From positions 1 to 51,072 of the forward strand of contig CAZHST010000025.1 in NCBI GenBank assembly GCA_964535215.1: a DNA stretch of 51,072 nt, in the 5' to 3' direction. Below, piece by piece: positions 16,655 to 24,651 of the stretch. The notes under the pieces were generated by a model. That model saw only the letters and a program-made list of their open reading frames with translations. It did no database searches and was not told where the DNA came from. Position 1 is the first letter of the stretch; each line of letters starts with the position of its first letter. The stretch is from JACQHM01 sp964535215. Its GTDB lineage: Bacteria > Methylomirabilota > Methylomirabilia > Methylomirabilales > JACQHM01. The translations under genes were made by a program, and so were the position numbers.

Positions 16655-17423
16655 GGGCTTCGCTTTCCATGCGAAAGGCCTCCGCGGAGGCGTTGAAGCC
16701 CCGAAAGGCCCGCATGATGTCTTGGCCCGTCACCCCCAGATGACCCCACCACCTGCTCAGGGATCCCGTGTTGGGTGTCTCCTTTGGCCCAAAGCACCCA
16801 TAGCAACCCCGGTGATACGATGGGCAGATGGCGCCGCACCCGGTGTGGGTGACGGGTCCAAGGCACGGCGTCCCATGCGCCACCATGACACAGACCGTCC
16901 CCCTCCGCTTGCACTCGATGCAGACGCTATAGGATGGGGTATTTGGCTTACGTCCATGGAGAAAGGCGCTGATGACCTCCAGGAGCTGCTGCTTGCTGAT
17001 CGGGCAACCGCGCAGCTCAAAATCCACGCGGACATGGTCGGCAACCGGCGTTGATCTCTCGAGGGTCCGGATGAACTCCGGCCTGGCGTACACGATGGCG
17101 ATGAACTCCTTCACGTCCTTGAAGTTCCGGAGGGCTTGAATCCCCCCGGCCGTGGCGCATGCACCGATCGTCACCAGGAACCGCGAGGCCCGGCGTACCT
17201 CTTGGATCCGTTCGGCATCATGGGGTGTTGTGATGGAGCCCTCGACCAGGGAAAGGTCGTAGGGGCCCCTCATCACGGCCCGGGAGGCTTCAGGGAAGTT
17301 GGCGATCTCCACCTCGCCGGCTATAGCCAACAGCTCGTCCTCGCAATCAAGGAGGCTCAACTGGCAGCCGTCGCAGGAGGCGAATTTCCAGACGGCCAGC
17401 TTCGGCCTGCGCTTCCGGGCCAT
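16641..17423 (-). CDS. hydD: [NiFe] hydrogenase small subunit, group 3b-like
   Basis: Electron-transfer subunit of 260 residues, without Tat leader, so cytoplasmic. It has the proximal cluster motif WKFASCDGCQ, the GACATAGG loop, and a Cys-rich end (CIECKRRGTVC, GPCL-like TPCLG, GCGAICP, GCYGCFGP) for further [4Fe-4S] clusters. The start at 17423 follows the previous stop by 1 bp; the longer open frame upstream is a shadow. It overlaps hydA by 14 bp. Confidence 0.93.
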   Translation of the reverse strand: MARKRRPKLAVWKFASCDGCQLSLLDCEDELLAIAGEVEIANFPEASRAVMRGPYDLSLVEGSITTPHDAERIQEVRRASRFLVTIGACATAGGIQALRNFKDVKEFIAIVYARPEFIRTLERSTPVADHVRVDFELRGCPISKQQLLEVISAFLHGRKPNTPSYSVCIECKRRGTVCVMVAHGTPCLGPVTHTGCGAICPSYHRGCYGCFGPKETPNTGSLSRWWGHLGVTGQDIMRAFRGFNASAEAFRMESEAHEKK

Positions 17424-17424
17424 C

Positions 17425-18264
17425 TCACACCTCCCGGATCCCCATGAAGGATTGAACCCGGTCGTAGCGGAACACCGGACCATCCTTGCAGAGAAAGGTG
17501 GGGCCGAACTGACAGTGGCCGCAGAAACCGACGGCGCATTGCATGTTGCGCTCCAGGGAGATGAAGACACGGTCCGGCCCCACCCCACGCTTCTGGAGCT
17601 CAAGGACCGTGAAGCGGATCATGACCTCGGGACCACAGACCATGGCCACCGTGTGCAGGGGGTCAAAGGGCGCTCTGGGAATAAGGGTTGTCACCACCCC
17701 CACGTTGCCACGCCACCCCCCTGGGGCGCTGTCCACGGTGACCCCGACCTCCAGGTCGAAGCGGCCACGCCAGTGTTCAAGCTCCCGGGTGTAGAGCAAC
17801 TCTTGCGGCGTCCTGGCTCCATACAGGAGGACGATCCTGCCATACCTCTCCCGGTTTGGGAGGAGGTCGTACAGGACTGGTCGGAGGGGGGCCAATCCAA
17901 TGCCCCCTGCCACAAGGACCACATCATGCCCCCTGGCTTCCTCCACAGGCCAGTGACTTCCAAAGGGGCCCCGAACCCCAAGGGTATCCCCCCGTTTCAA
18001 CCGGCTGAGGGCCTTCGTCACCGGTCCTACCGCCCGTACCGTGTGGATCAGCGTCTCCGGCCGGTGAGGATCACCGCTGATGGAGATGGGGACCTCGCCT
18101 ACACCGAACACATACAACATGGAGAACTGGCCAGGGGCAAAGGGGGAGCCCCCCTCCCAGCTCGCCGGTTCCAGTTCAAGGGTGAAGGTCTCCCGGGTCT
18201 CCCTCCGCACCCGCCGAACGCGGTAACGCCGGGGAAGCAGGGGATCTGGGATGCCCGCTGCCAT
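17425..18264 (-). CDS. hydG: Hydrogenase gamma subunit, FAD/NAD(P)-binding reductase
   Basis: A 279-residue ferredoxin-NADP reductase-like subunit exchanging electrons between NAD(P)H and the FeS chain. Visible features are an FAD-binding barrel (GQFSMLYVFG), a nucleotide-binding region (GGIGLAPLRPV, GPEVMIRF) and a C-terminal [2Fe-2S] motif (CAVGFCGHCQFGPTFLC). The same architecture is found in P. furiosus hydrogenase gamma subunits and dihydroorotate dehydrogenase electron-transfer subunits; context decides for the hydrogenase. Confidence 0.92.
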   Translation of the reverse strand: MAAGIPDPLLPRRYRVRRVRRETRETFTLELEPASWEGGSPFAPGQFSMLYVFGVGEVPISISGDPHRPETLIHTVRAVGPVTKALSRLKRGDTLGVRGPFGSHWPVEEARGHDVVLVAGGIGLAPLRPVLYDLLPNRERYGRIVLLYGARTPQELLYTRELEHWRGRFDLEVGVTVDSAPGGWRGNVGVVTTLIPRAPFDPLHTVAMVCGPEVMIRFTVLELQKRGVGPDRVFISLERNMQCAVGFCGHCQFGPTFLCKDGPVFRYDRVQSFMGIREV

Positions 18265-18272
18265 CTCCTCCC

Positions 18273-18734
18273 TCAGGAGTGAACGCCGTACACATCCAGG
18301 AGTTGGAGCCGGGTTGCCTGAAGCCGCTCCATCAATATATGGGCGAACCGCTTGACCAGCTCATAGCCCAGGTCGTGGTCCTCTTCACACTTGGTGCGAA
18401 GGCATTTCCCGTCAAAGGCAATGGCCCGGGTCAGCTCCAGGGCCCGCGCATCGAAGTGCCAGTGGTAGGGGGGAAAGAGCCATGACCAACCGAGCACTTC
18501 ACCTTCCCCAACGGTCTGGATGGTGATGGAGCCCCGGCCAGGGGCAAAGACTTCGAGGGACACCTTCCCATGACGGATGATGTAAAACTGGTTGGCCTCT
18601 TCACCCTCCCGGAAGATAAACTGCCCCGCCTCGAAGCGGACATTGGAGGCACATCCGACGATCACCTGGAGGTGTCGGGGATCAAGGCTCTTCAAGAAGG
18701 GATGTTCGGCCAGAATGGGTCCTAGGGTTTGCAT
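18273..18734 (-). CDS. Stand-alone cyclic-nucleotide-binding-fold protein inside the hydrogenase operon
   Basis: A 153-residue protein consisting of one Crp-type beta-roll (REGEEANQFYIIRHGKVSLEV) and a C-terminal helix, with no DNA-binding domain. The phosphate-binding cassette is atypical: the usual GE-L...R-(S/T)-A pattern is replaced by GEVLGWSWL and HWHFDARA, so binding of ordinary cAMP or cGMP is doubtful. It overlaps hydB by 13 bp and lies 8 bp before hydG, so it is made together with the enzyme. A sensory or regulatory subunit of the hydrogenase is a reasonable inference. Confidence 0.85.
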   Translation of the reverse strand: MQTLGPILAEHPFLKSLDPRHLQVIVGCASNVRFEAGQFIFREGEEANQFYIIRHGKVSLEVFAPGRGSITIQTVGEGEVLGWSWLFPPYHWHFDARALELTRAIAFDGKCLRTKCEEDHDLGYELVKRFAHILMERLQATRLQLLDVYGVHS

Positions 18735-19864
18735 GGTTCCTCCTCCCGGAGGGCGCGGACCTCCTCGGTGATGTCAATGCCGACGGGGCACCAGGTGATG
18801 CAACGCCCGCATCCCACGCAGCCCGAGAGGCCGAACTGATCAATCCAGGTGGCCAGTTTATGGGTCATCCACTGGCGGTAGCGGGCCCTGGGGGAGGAGC
18901 GGATGCTGCCCCCGTGAATGTACGAGAAGTCCGTCGTGAAGCACGAGTCCCACCTCCGCCAGCGTTCGGCGCGCTCCCCCCTCAAATCGGTAACGTCTTC
19001 GACGGTCGTACAAAAACAGGTGGGACATACCATCGTACAGTTGGCGCAGGTCAGGCAGCGGGTCGCGACAGCATCCCAGCGTGGATGCTCATAGCAGCGC
19101 GAGAGAAGGTTTTTAATGTCAGCGGTCTCCATCGTCCGCCCCATCCGCTTGGCGGTTTCTGCCACCAGGTGCAGAGCCGTTTCCTCCTCCCCTCCACGGG
19201 CCTTCCGGTGGGGGACCTCCTGGAGGATCTCCAAGCCCGGCCCCGTCCCGATCTCCACCACGAAAAAGTGGCGGTCCGCTTCTAAGATCTCCGTCAGGGC
19301 CAGATCAAACCCGAACGTTGCTTTCGGTCCCGTGTTCATCGAGACGCAGAAACACGTGCCCCCGGCCTGCCCACAGTTGACCGCCACCACAAAGATCTGC
19401 TCACGCCGTGATGCGTAACGGGGATCCACAAAAGCTCCCTTCATGAAGACCCTATCCTGAACCGCTATGGCGTGCAGCTCACATGAGCGGACACCGATAA
19501 ACGCATATTTGGGTACCTCTTCGTGCTCTTGAAGGATCTGGAAGTCGTTGCCCTCCCGCGTTGCCTGCCACAGGCGTATCGCCGGAGGGTGCAGGAACCT
19601 TTTCCACGAGTGGGGGCCGACGACGTAGCCGAAAAGGGCTTCATCGTTCCGCCTCTTGAGACGATAGGTTCCCCCCTCCTGCTCATCGGTCCACCCGATG
19701 GGCAGATCGGCGAGCGTGGTTAGCTCATCGTACACAATGGCACCATCCCGAACCGTGGGTCCTACAGGCCGGTAGCCCCTCGCCCGCAAAACATCCAGCA
19801 GTTGCTGAAGATGCTGGCGCTCGACCACGGCGTGATCTCCGACCTGTAAAGACAGTCCGGTCAT
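18722..19864 (-). CDS. hydB: Hydrogenase beta subunit, 4Fe-4S protein
   Basis: A 380-residue FeS subunit (group 3b HydB / anaerobic sulfite reductase A-like) that passes electrons between the small subunit and the flavoprotein. Two ferredoxin-type Cys groups are visible in the C-terminal third: CLTCANCTMVCPTC and CVGCGRCITWCP. The N-terminal region contains further Cys and His residues typical of the family (GVRSCELHAI, NCGQAGGTCFC). ATG 19864 was chosen for GGAGGAG just ahead and the sigma-54 promoter about 40 bp upstream. First gene of the hydrogenase operon. Confidence 0.92.
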   Translation of the reverse strand: MTGLSLQVGDHAVVERQHLQQLLDVLRARGYRPVGPTVRDGAIVYDELTTLADLPIGWTDEQEGGTYRLKRRNDEALFGYVVGPHSWKRFLHPPAIRLWQATREGNDFQILQEHEEVPKYAFIGVRSCELHAIAVQDRVFMKGAFVDPRYASRREQIFVVAVNCGQAGGTCFCVSMNTGPKATFGFDLALTEILEADRHFFVVEIGTGPGLEILQEVPHRKARGGEEETALHLVAETAKRMGRTMETADIKNLLSRCYEHPRWDAVATRCLTCANCTMVCPTCFCTTVEDVTDLRGERAERWRRWDSCFTTDFSYIHGGSIRSSPRARYRQWMTHKLATWIDQFGLSGCVGCGRCITWCPVGIDITEEVRALREEEPCKP

Positions 19865-19905
19865 CTCCTCCGCCCCCCCGCTTGAGAAATCCTTCCCACC
19901 TGTAG

Positions 19906-19922
19906 TGCAAATCAGAGGCCAA
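19906..19922 (-). promoter_or_regulatory. Sigma-54 promoter of the hydrogenase operon
   Basis: On the minus strand TTGGCC-N6-TTGCA places GG and GC exactly 10 bp apart. The -24 half departs from the consensus at C-A-C. The predicted transcript start near 19895 gives a leader of about 30 nt before hydB. Sigma-54 control of hydrogenase operons is known in other bacteria. Confidence 0.62.
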
Positions 19923-20104
19923 AGGGGGGCGGTCAGCCAAAACAGTTCAAGGGGCAAGGTTCAAAGGGCAGTATTACACCTTCTCAAACCTGAGAGCCGA
20001 CGGCTTTTGGGTGAAGGCTTCGCGGGAAAAGGCGGGGGTGGGAAAATCCTGCCCCACCCGGGAACCCAAGGCAGGCTAACCTTTCGACGACGAAGGTAGA
20101 GAGG

Positions 20105-20124
20105 CTGGGACAGCCTTGTCCCAG
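20105..20124 (-). terminator. Hairpin downstream of the oxidase subunit I gene
   Basis: CTGGGACA-N4-TGTCCCAG is a perfect 8-bp stem with a 4-nt loop, 43 bp after the subunit I stop. No long T-run follows. The rest of the 302-bp gap (19865-20166) holds the hydrogenase promoter and nothing else I recognise. The same CTGGGACA arm occurs at 39349, so it may instead be a dispersed element. Confidence 0.45.
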
Positions 20125-20166
20125 AATGGGAGGAGATACCCCACTTCCACCCTCCGGGGAGGAGGG

Positions 20167-21822
20167 TCACCAGACCCGGAGCCCCGGGGTGTTGAAGGGG
20201 GTCGTACTCACCAGGCGGACAAGGGTGGGGCCGTAGGCGATCACGATCAGGACAACGGCTATCGCAAACCACACCCCCCACCGGTCGAGGACGGCCGGGG
20301 CATGCTCAGGGCCGGAGAGGGTCTCGGCGAACCCCACCTCGACGGCCGTCGGCTCCCGGGAGGCCACGGCGGTCAGGACCATGTTCAGGAAGTAGAGGAT
20401 CGCGCTTACGAAGAGGAGGGTCCCCCCGATCCCCACGAGGGGTAGGAGCGATTGCCATTCGGGCTGAAGATAGGTCGAGGCGCCGACCATGGTCCGCCGG
20501 GGCATCCCCAAAAGCCCCAGGCGGTGAAGGGCGAAGGAGAAGAGGGCCATCCCCAGGAACCAGAGCCAGACCTGGACCAGGGCGAGCCGCCGGCTCCAGA
20601 GGGCCCGGCCGCGGAGGTAAGGGACCAGCCAGTAGGTGATCCCTATGAACGTGAGGGTGACGGCCGTTCCCACCGTCAGGTGGAGGTGGCCAGGGACCCA
20701 GGCGGTGTTATGCACCACAAGGTTCACGTTGAAGGAGGCGTTGATCAGGCCGCTGATCCCACCAAAGGCAAAAAGCACCATGGCCAGGACCTGGGCCGCC
20801 AAGGAGGGGTCGCCCCAGGGGAGCTTCCCGAACCAGGTCACCCACCCCTTCCCTCCCCGAGCCCGCGCCCCGCTCTCCAGCGAGGCCACCACGTTAAAGA
20901 AGGTCAGGAGGCTCGGGAAGAAGACCGCAAAGGTCAAAAAGGCGTGGACCAGCTTCCACCCCTCCTGGATGCCCGGGTCGGTGAACTGGTGGTGAAAGCC
21001 AACCGGCGTGGAGAGGATCAGGAACAGGATGAACGACACGCGCGCCATGGGATCGCTGAAGAGGCGGCCTCCCGCCTGCCGGGGGACCAACGTGTACCAG
21101 GAGACGTAGGCGGGGAGGAGCCAGAAGTAGACGATCGGGTGCCCGGTGAACCAGAAGAGGACCCGGGCCAGGAGCGCATCCGTCCCGCCGATCAGCCCCA
21201 GAGACCAGGGGATGAGCATGAAGAGCATCTCGGCGGCAAGGCCCAGGGAGGCCAGCGTCCACATCACGAAGGTTAAAAGCGACATGAAGGCGGGGAGCGG
21301 GGTCCGGGCTGAAGGGTTGTTGGCCCGCCAGGCGCGATGGGTCAGGACCAGGTTCAAGGTGACAAGCCAGGTGCCAACGACGACCAGCGTGAGCCCCACG
21401 TAGAAGGCCCAGTGGGCCTTCATCGGAGGGTAGAAGGTGAAGAGGACCGTTGCCCCATTCCCGACGAGGGGGATCGCGGCGAGGACAAGCCCACCGGTCA
21501 TGAGCCAGAAAGTTGCCCACCCGAGGGGGCGGCTCCGAAGGGGCACGCCAAGGGCCTGGACGGTCACAAAGGACAGAAACCCGCAGATGAAGAAGGTCGT
21601 CCAGACGAGGGCGTTCAGGACCCCATGGAGGCTTAACCCGTGGTAGTAGGATTGGATCACCGGCCTAAGCCAGGGATAGAGGTCGAAGCCGGCGTACTCC
21701 AGAGCCTGGAAGAGCCCGGTCACCACACCGCCAAAGAGGGCGATGAGGGCGATGAGGAGGTATGCCCCCGTCAGCCCGTTCTCAGGGGCAAGCTCGGTCG
21801 TCCTTCCTCCAGGAGTCCCCAT
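20167..21822 (-). CDS. cbaA: Haem-copper oxidase subunit I, B-family (ba3 type)
   Basis: Catalytic subunit of a proton-pumping terminal oxidase, 551 residues with 12 or more membrane helices. The low-spin haem ligand is in SLHGVLN, the CuB/Tyr motif reads GHPIVYFWLLPAY, the CuB His pair is in GFHHQF, and the haem ligands of helix X are in NTAWVPGHLHLTVG. These match ba3/B-family enzymes, which work at low oxygen and use a reduced proton path. The start at 21822 was chosen for GGAGGAGG seven bases upstream; an upstream in-frame start would overlap subunit II. Third gene of the oxidase operon. Confidence 0.95.
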   Translation of the reverse strand: MGTPGGRTTELAPENGLTGAYLLIALIALFGGVVTGLFQALEYAGFDLYPWLRPVIQSYYHGLSLHGVLNALVWTTFFICGFLSFVTVQALGVPLRSRPLGWATFWLMTGGLVLAAIPLVGNGATVLFTFYPPMKAHWAFYVGLTLVVVGTWLVTLNLVLTHRAWRANNPSARTPLPAFMSLLTFVMWTLASLGLAAEMLFMLIPWSLGLIGGTDALLARVLFWFTGHPIVYFWLLPAYVSWYTLVPRQAGGRLFSDPMARVSFILFLILSTPVGFHHQFTDPGIQEGWKLVHAFLTFAVFFPSLLTFFNVVASLESGARARGGKGWVTWFGKLPWGDPSLAAQVLAMVLFAFGGISGLINASFNVNLVVHNTAWVPGHLHLTVGTAVTLTFIGITYWLVPYLRGRALWSRRLALVQVWLWFLGMALFSFALHRLGLLGMPRRTMVGASTYLQPEWQSLLPLVGIGGTLLFVSAILYFLNMVLTAVASREPTAVEVGFAETLSGPEHAPAVLDRWGVWFAIAVVLIVIAYGPTLVRLVSTTPFNTPGLRVW

Positions 21823-21847
21823 GGCAGGCCTCCTCCAGGTCACCGGG

Positions 21848-22336
21848 TCAGGAGCTAGGCTCCACAATCACCTTCCCCCCCATCGTGTGGTGGGCAATCC
21901 CGCAGTACTCGTTACAGAGGAAGGGGTACTCGCCGGGCCGGTCAAAGCGGGCTGTAACCCGCGCCACCTGGCCCGGGAGGAGCATGACGTTGACGTTCGC
22001 CCCGTGGATCAAAAGGCCGTGGACCACGTCCTTGCTCGTGGCGATGAAGGTGACGGTTGAGCCAGCAGGGACCCGGATCTCGTTCGGCACGAAGAACCAG
22101 ATACCGGCCACCATCCTGGCCTCGTACCGCCCCGGACCGACCTTGAAGACCCCCGGCTGATCAAACGGGGCCGTCACCGCCAACTGCGTGGGATCCACCC
22201 GACCCTCGACACCGGGGACGTGGACCCCGGCGCCAAAGGCCGTCACGATGAGGGCAACCAGCATGCCGACCGGGATCGCGATACTCGGGAGGATCCACAG
22301 AAGCTCGTAGAGATAGATCGTCGTGCCCCGTCGCAT
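21848..22336 (-). CDS. cbaB: ba3-type oxidase subunit II with CuA centre
   Basis: A 162-residue subunit with one N-terminal membrane helix (about 12-35) and a periplasmic cupredoxin domain. The CuA ligands are all visible: His in VVHGLLIHG, then C-x3-C-x3-H-x2-M in LCNEYCGIAHHTM. It accepts electrons from cytochrome c and hands them to subunit I. The single-helix, short form is that of ba3 oxidases. It lies 25 bp ahead of subunit I and 7 bp after the small subunit. Confidence 0.95.
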   Translation of the reverse strand: MRRGTTIYLYELLWILPSIAIPVGMLVALIVTAFGAGVHVPGVEGRVDPTQLAVTAPFDQPGVFKVGPGRYEARMVAGIWFFVPNEIRVPAGSTVTFIATSKDVVHGLLIHGANVNVMLLPGQVARVTARFDRPGEYPFLCNEYCGIAHHTMGGKVIVEPSS

Positions 22337-22343
22337 CGTTGGC

Positions 22344-22454
22344 TCACCCCTTCAGCCAGAGGTGGAGATAGACACCGGTCCACAGCAGCGCCAGAACCAG
22401 CAGATAGATCAGCATGAAGAGGAGTGCACCCTTGGGGTGTTCATTCTCCTCCAT
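22344..22454 (-). CDS. cbaD: Small single-helix ba3 oxidase subunit (IIa-like)
   Basis: A 36-residue protein with a charged N-terminus (MEENEHPKGA), one hydrophobic helix (about residues 10-33) and a short Lys/Gly end. Subunit IIa of Thermus ba3 oxidase has the same size and shape, and the gene lies directly ahead of subunit II by 7 bp. The ATG follows AGAAAGGGGGAGCG. The helix replaces the first transmembrane helix missing from subunit II in this oxidase family. Confidence 0.85.
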   Translation of the reverse strand: MEENEHPKGALLFMLIYLLVLALLWTGVYLHLWLKG

Positions 22455-22537
22455 CGCTCCCCCTTTCTCTTCTTCCCCCGTCCCCTTGAAGGGGCAGAGC
22501 CTCCCACGGCCGCCTCCCGTTCAGCCCTGCCAGGCCA

Positions 22538-22567
22538 ATGCTACCAGGAGGGGGCCGGTCGCGTCAA
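22538..22567 (-). promoter_or_regulatory. Sigma-70-type promoter of the oxidase operon
   Basis: On the minus strand TTGACG, 18 bp, TAGCAT lies about 85 bp before the small subunit gene. TTGACGCGA is repeated 19 bp upstream (22578-22586), which may mark a second promoter or a regulator site. Confidence 0.5.
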
Positions 22568-22596
22568 GAGGGAAAAATCGCGTCAACGCCCCGTCC

Positions 22597-22923
22597 TTAC
22601 TCCCTCCACCCCTCCCCCTTGGGGGGTGGCATGGGGGCCCAGGGCTCGTAGAAGGGCCAACGCGCCAGCACGTCCTCCGGGGCCAGCTCCAACAAACGCT
22701 TCGCCGCCTCCGGGTCGCTGTGGGCCAGCATGGTGTCGCGCGTCTCGCCCTGAGGCGATTGGGGTTGTAGCGGAGGAGGGGCCAGTAGCCCGAGAGGACG
22801 GCGGCCTTCTGCTGCTCCATCCTGTGGACCATGCCCTATAGGTCATGGCCAACATCGCCAGGTCCTTTGATCAGGTCCGTGGACCGCCTCGTTACCATCA
22901 ATCGTGACCTTGGGTCTGGCCAT
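22597..22923 (-). pseudogene. nifJ: Relic of single-chain pyruvate:ferredoxin oxidoreductase (nifJ), with large internal deletions
   Basis: Both ends of a NifJ-type enzyme are recognisable within 327 bp. An ATG at 22923 with a good GGAAGGAGGT site opens with MARPKVTIDGNEAVH, the usual PFOR N-terminus. Then a segment KDLAMLAMTY in another frame, then MEQQKAAVLSGYWPL and RYNPNR in a third, then the C-terminal part TRDTMLAHSDPEAAKRLL through ARWPFYEPWA, ending at TAA 22597. Intact enzymes are about 1,170-1,200 residues, so over 1,000 residues are gone in at least three deletions with frame changes and one in-frame stop. It cannot be functional. The PorCDAB system at 32139-35691 may have replaced it. 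Family comparison is from memory, not a search. Confidence 0.8.
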
Positions 22924-23004
22924 GTCAGAGACCTCCTTCCCCCCTCCGCCCCAGGGGAGCCCCCCGCGTCAGGACAAAAAACGGACTCGAAGACCCCGCG
23001 CCTC

Positions 23005-23262
23005 TTAAGACTTCGAGGCCGAGAGGCGCTCATATTTGGCCAAGAGCTGCTCCTTCGTCTCCCTGAAATCCGGATGAGGGACGATGCACTCCACGGGGCA
23101 GACACTCACACACTGGGACTCCTCAAAGTACCCCACGCACTCGGTGCACAGCTCCGGGTCAATGACGTAGGTCTCGTCCGTCTGGCTAATGGCGTGGTTC
23201 GGGCACTCCGGTTCACACGCCCCGCAGTTGATGCAGTCCTCAGCCACGATCATCAGTGCCAT
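23005..23262 (-). CDS. 2[4Fe-4S] ferredoxin (Allochromatium/YfhL type)
   Basis: An 85-residue ferredoxin. The first cluster motif is CINCGACEPECP; the second has the long loop CTECVGYFEESQC followed by SVCP, the C-x2-C-x8-C-x3-C spacing of Alvin-type ferredoxins, which have very low potentials. The C-terminal helix continues to residue 85. The ATG at 23262 was chosen; one six bases upstream is possible. It lies 51 bp after korC on the same strand, so it is the likely electron partner of Kor and perhaps Por. The 81 bp between it and the nifJ relic hold no recognised feature. Confidence 0.93.
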   Translation of the reverse strand: MALMIVAEDCINCGACEPECPNHAISQTDETYVIDPELCTECVGYFEESQCVSVCPVECIVPHPDFRETKEQLLAKYERLSASKS

Positions 23263-23313
23263 TTCCATCCCCCTTTCGCGTCGAGAGGTGTTGCAAAAAG
23301 AGACCTGAGTTGA

Positions 23314-23865
23314 TCACGCCGCCCGGCGGAGGGCTTCGGCCAGTTCATAGCCGGCCTCCAGGGCCCCCAGATTGATCGCCTCGGTCCCCTTGGGGGCACG
23401 TCTCCTGACGGCCTTCTCCAAGGCCTCCCGGGAGACCGGCTTGGCGAGGGCGGCGATCACGCCGAGGGCCACGATGTTGGCGGCAACACCTCTCCCGACC
23501 TTTTCCCTGGCCGTTTCCAGGAGGGGAAGCCGGTACCCGACCCATCCCCCGGGGGGGATGATCAGCACCCTGGAGGCCTCGGCTACCAGGATCCCCCCTT
23601 CCTTCAGATCATACCGGTGCTTGTCGCAAGCCTCCTGGGTCAGGGCCAGGAGGAGGTCGAGCTGGGTCGCCTTTGGGTAGTCAATCTCCTCGTCGCTGAT
23701 GATCACCTCGCTCTTCGTCGCCCCTCCCCTGGACTCGGGCCCGTAGGCCTGGGTCTGGACGACGTTCCTCCCATCCTCGATGGCCGCTTCGGCTAGGATA
23801 ATCCCTGCCAGGACGATCCCCTGACCCCCTTCGCCACTTAATCGAATCTCGTACCGATATGGCAT
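23314..23865 (-). CDS. korC: 2-oxoacid:ferredoxin oxidoreductase gamma subunit
   Basis: A 183-residue gamma subunit with the family motif GEGGQGIVLAG at residues 10-20 and QTQAYGPESRGGATKSEV, a pattern seen in KorC/VorC. It helps bind CoA and closes the active site. Gene order D-A-B-C on the minus strand is that of 2-oxoglutarate:ferredoxin oxidoreductases. The substrate is assigned by subunit type; branched-chain oxoacids remain possible. Confidence 0.9.
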   Translation of the reverse strand: MPYRYEIRLSGEGGQGIVLAGIILAEAAIEDGRNVVQTQAYGPESRGGATKSEVIISDEEIDYPKATQLDLLLALTQEACDKHRYDLKEGGILVAEASRVLIIPPGGWVGYRLPLLETAREKVGRGVAANIVALGVIAALAKPVSREALEKAVRRRAPKGTEAINLGALEAGYELAEALRRAA

Positions 23866-23883
23866 TTACGGCCCCCTTCACCT

Positions 23884-24651
23884 TTAGCCCCTGCTTTGTT
23901 GGGCCTTGGCGATGATCCCTTCGTAGGTCTCAACGTACTCGGGCCTCGTCTCCCTGTGCAGGATGCCCATGGGGAGGGAGAGTTTCCCCAGGGCCTGGAG
24001 CATCTCGGCCGGGGTCCCTAGCCTGTTTCGCCGCCCGTGGATCTCGGGACAGGTCGTCATGACCTCGATGAAGGCGAACCCTTTATGCTGGATCCCCTCG
24101 GCGATCAGCTTCTCCAGAGGGAGGGTCCGGTAGGCCGACCCCCGGGCCACAAAGGTCCCGCCGGCCCCTTGCACCAGGCGACAGGCGTCGAAGACAGGCT
24201 CGGGGTTTCCATAGGGGGTCGTCGTGGAGAAGAGCCCCTCAGGCGTTGTCGGGGCCACCTGCCCCCCCGTCATCCCGTAGATCTGGTTGTTGAAGAGGAG
24301 GCAGGTGAGATCAATGTTCCTCCTCGCGGCATGGATCAGATGGTTCCCCCCGATGGCGAGACCATCCCCATCCCCCGTGATGACGATGACGGTGAGATCG
24401 GGCCTGGCCAGCTTCAAGCCGGTGGCGAAGGCCAGGGCCCGACCGTGGGTGGTGTGGAGGGTGCAGCAATCCACGTAGCCTGGGAGCCGGCTGGAACAGC
24501 CGATCCCCGAGATCATGGCCACCCGATCCATGGAAAGGCCCAGGCGATGGATGGCCCGAAGCAGTGCCTTCAGGACGATGCCGTTTCCACACCCCTTGCA
24601 CCAGATGTGGGGCATCATCTCCTTCCGGAGATACCGTTCATACTCAAACAT
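23884..24651 (-). CDS. korB: 2-oxoacid:ferredoxin oxidoreductase beta subunit (TPP-binding)
   Basis: A 255-residue subunit that binds thiamine diphosphate through the GDGD motif (VITGDGDGLAIGGNH) and a [4Fe-4S] cluster through WCKGCGNG and GIGCSSRLPGY plus a further Cys. NNQIYGMTGGQ is typical of KorB. Its ATG overlaps the korA stop by one base (TGATG). The enzyme joins CO2 to succinyl-CoA using reduced ferredoxin, or works in reverse. Confidence 0.93.
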   Translation of the reverse strand: MFEYERYLRKEMMPHIWCKGCGNGIVLKALLRAIHRLGLSMDRVAMISGIGCSSRLPGYVDCCTLHTTHGRALAFATGLKLARPDLTVIVITGDGDGLAIGGNHLIHAARRNIDLTCLLFNNQIYGMTGGQVAPTTPEGLFSTTTPYGNPEPVFDACRLVQGAGGTFVARGSAYRTLPLEKLIAEGIQHKGFAFIEVMTTCPEIHGRRNRLGTPAEMLQALGKLSLPMGILHRETRPEYVETYEGIIAKAQQSRG

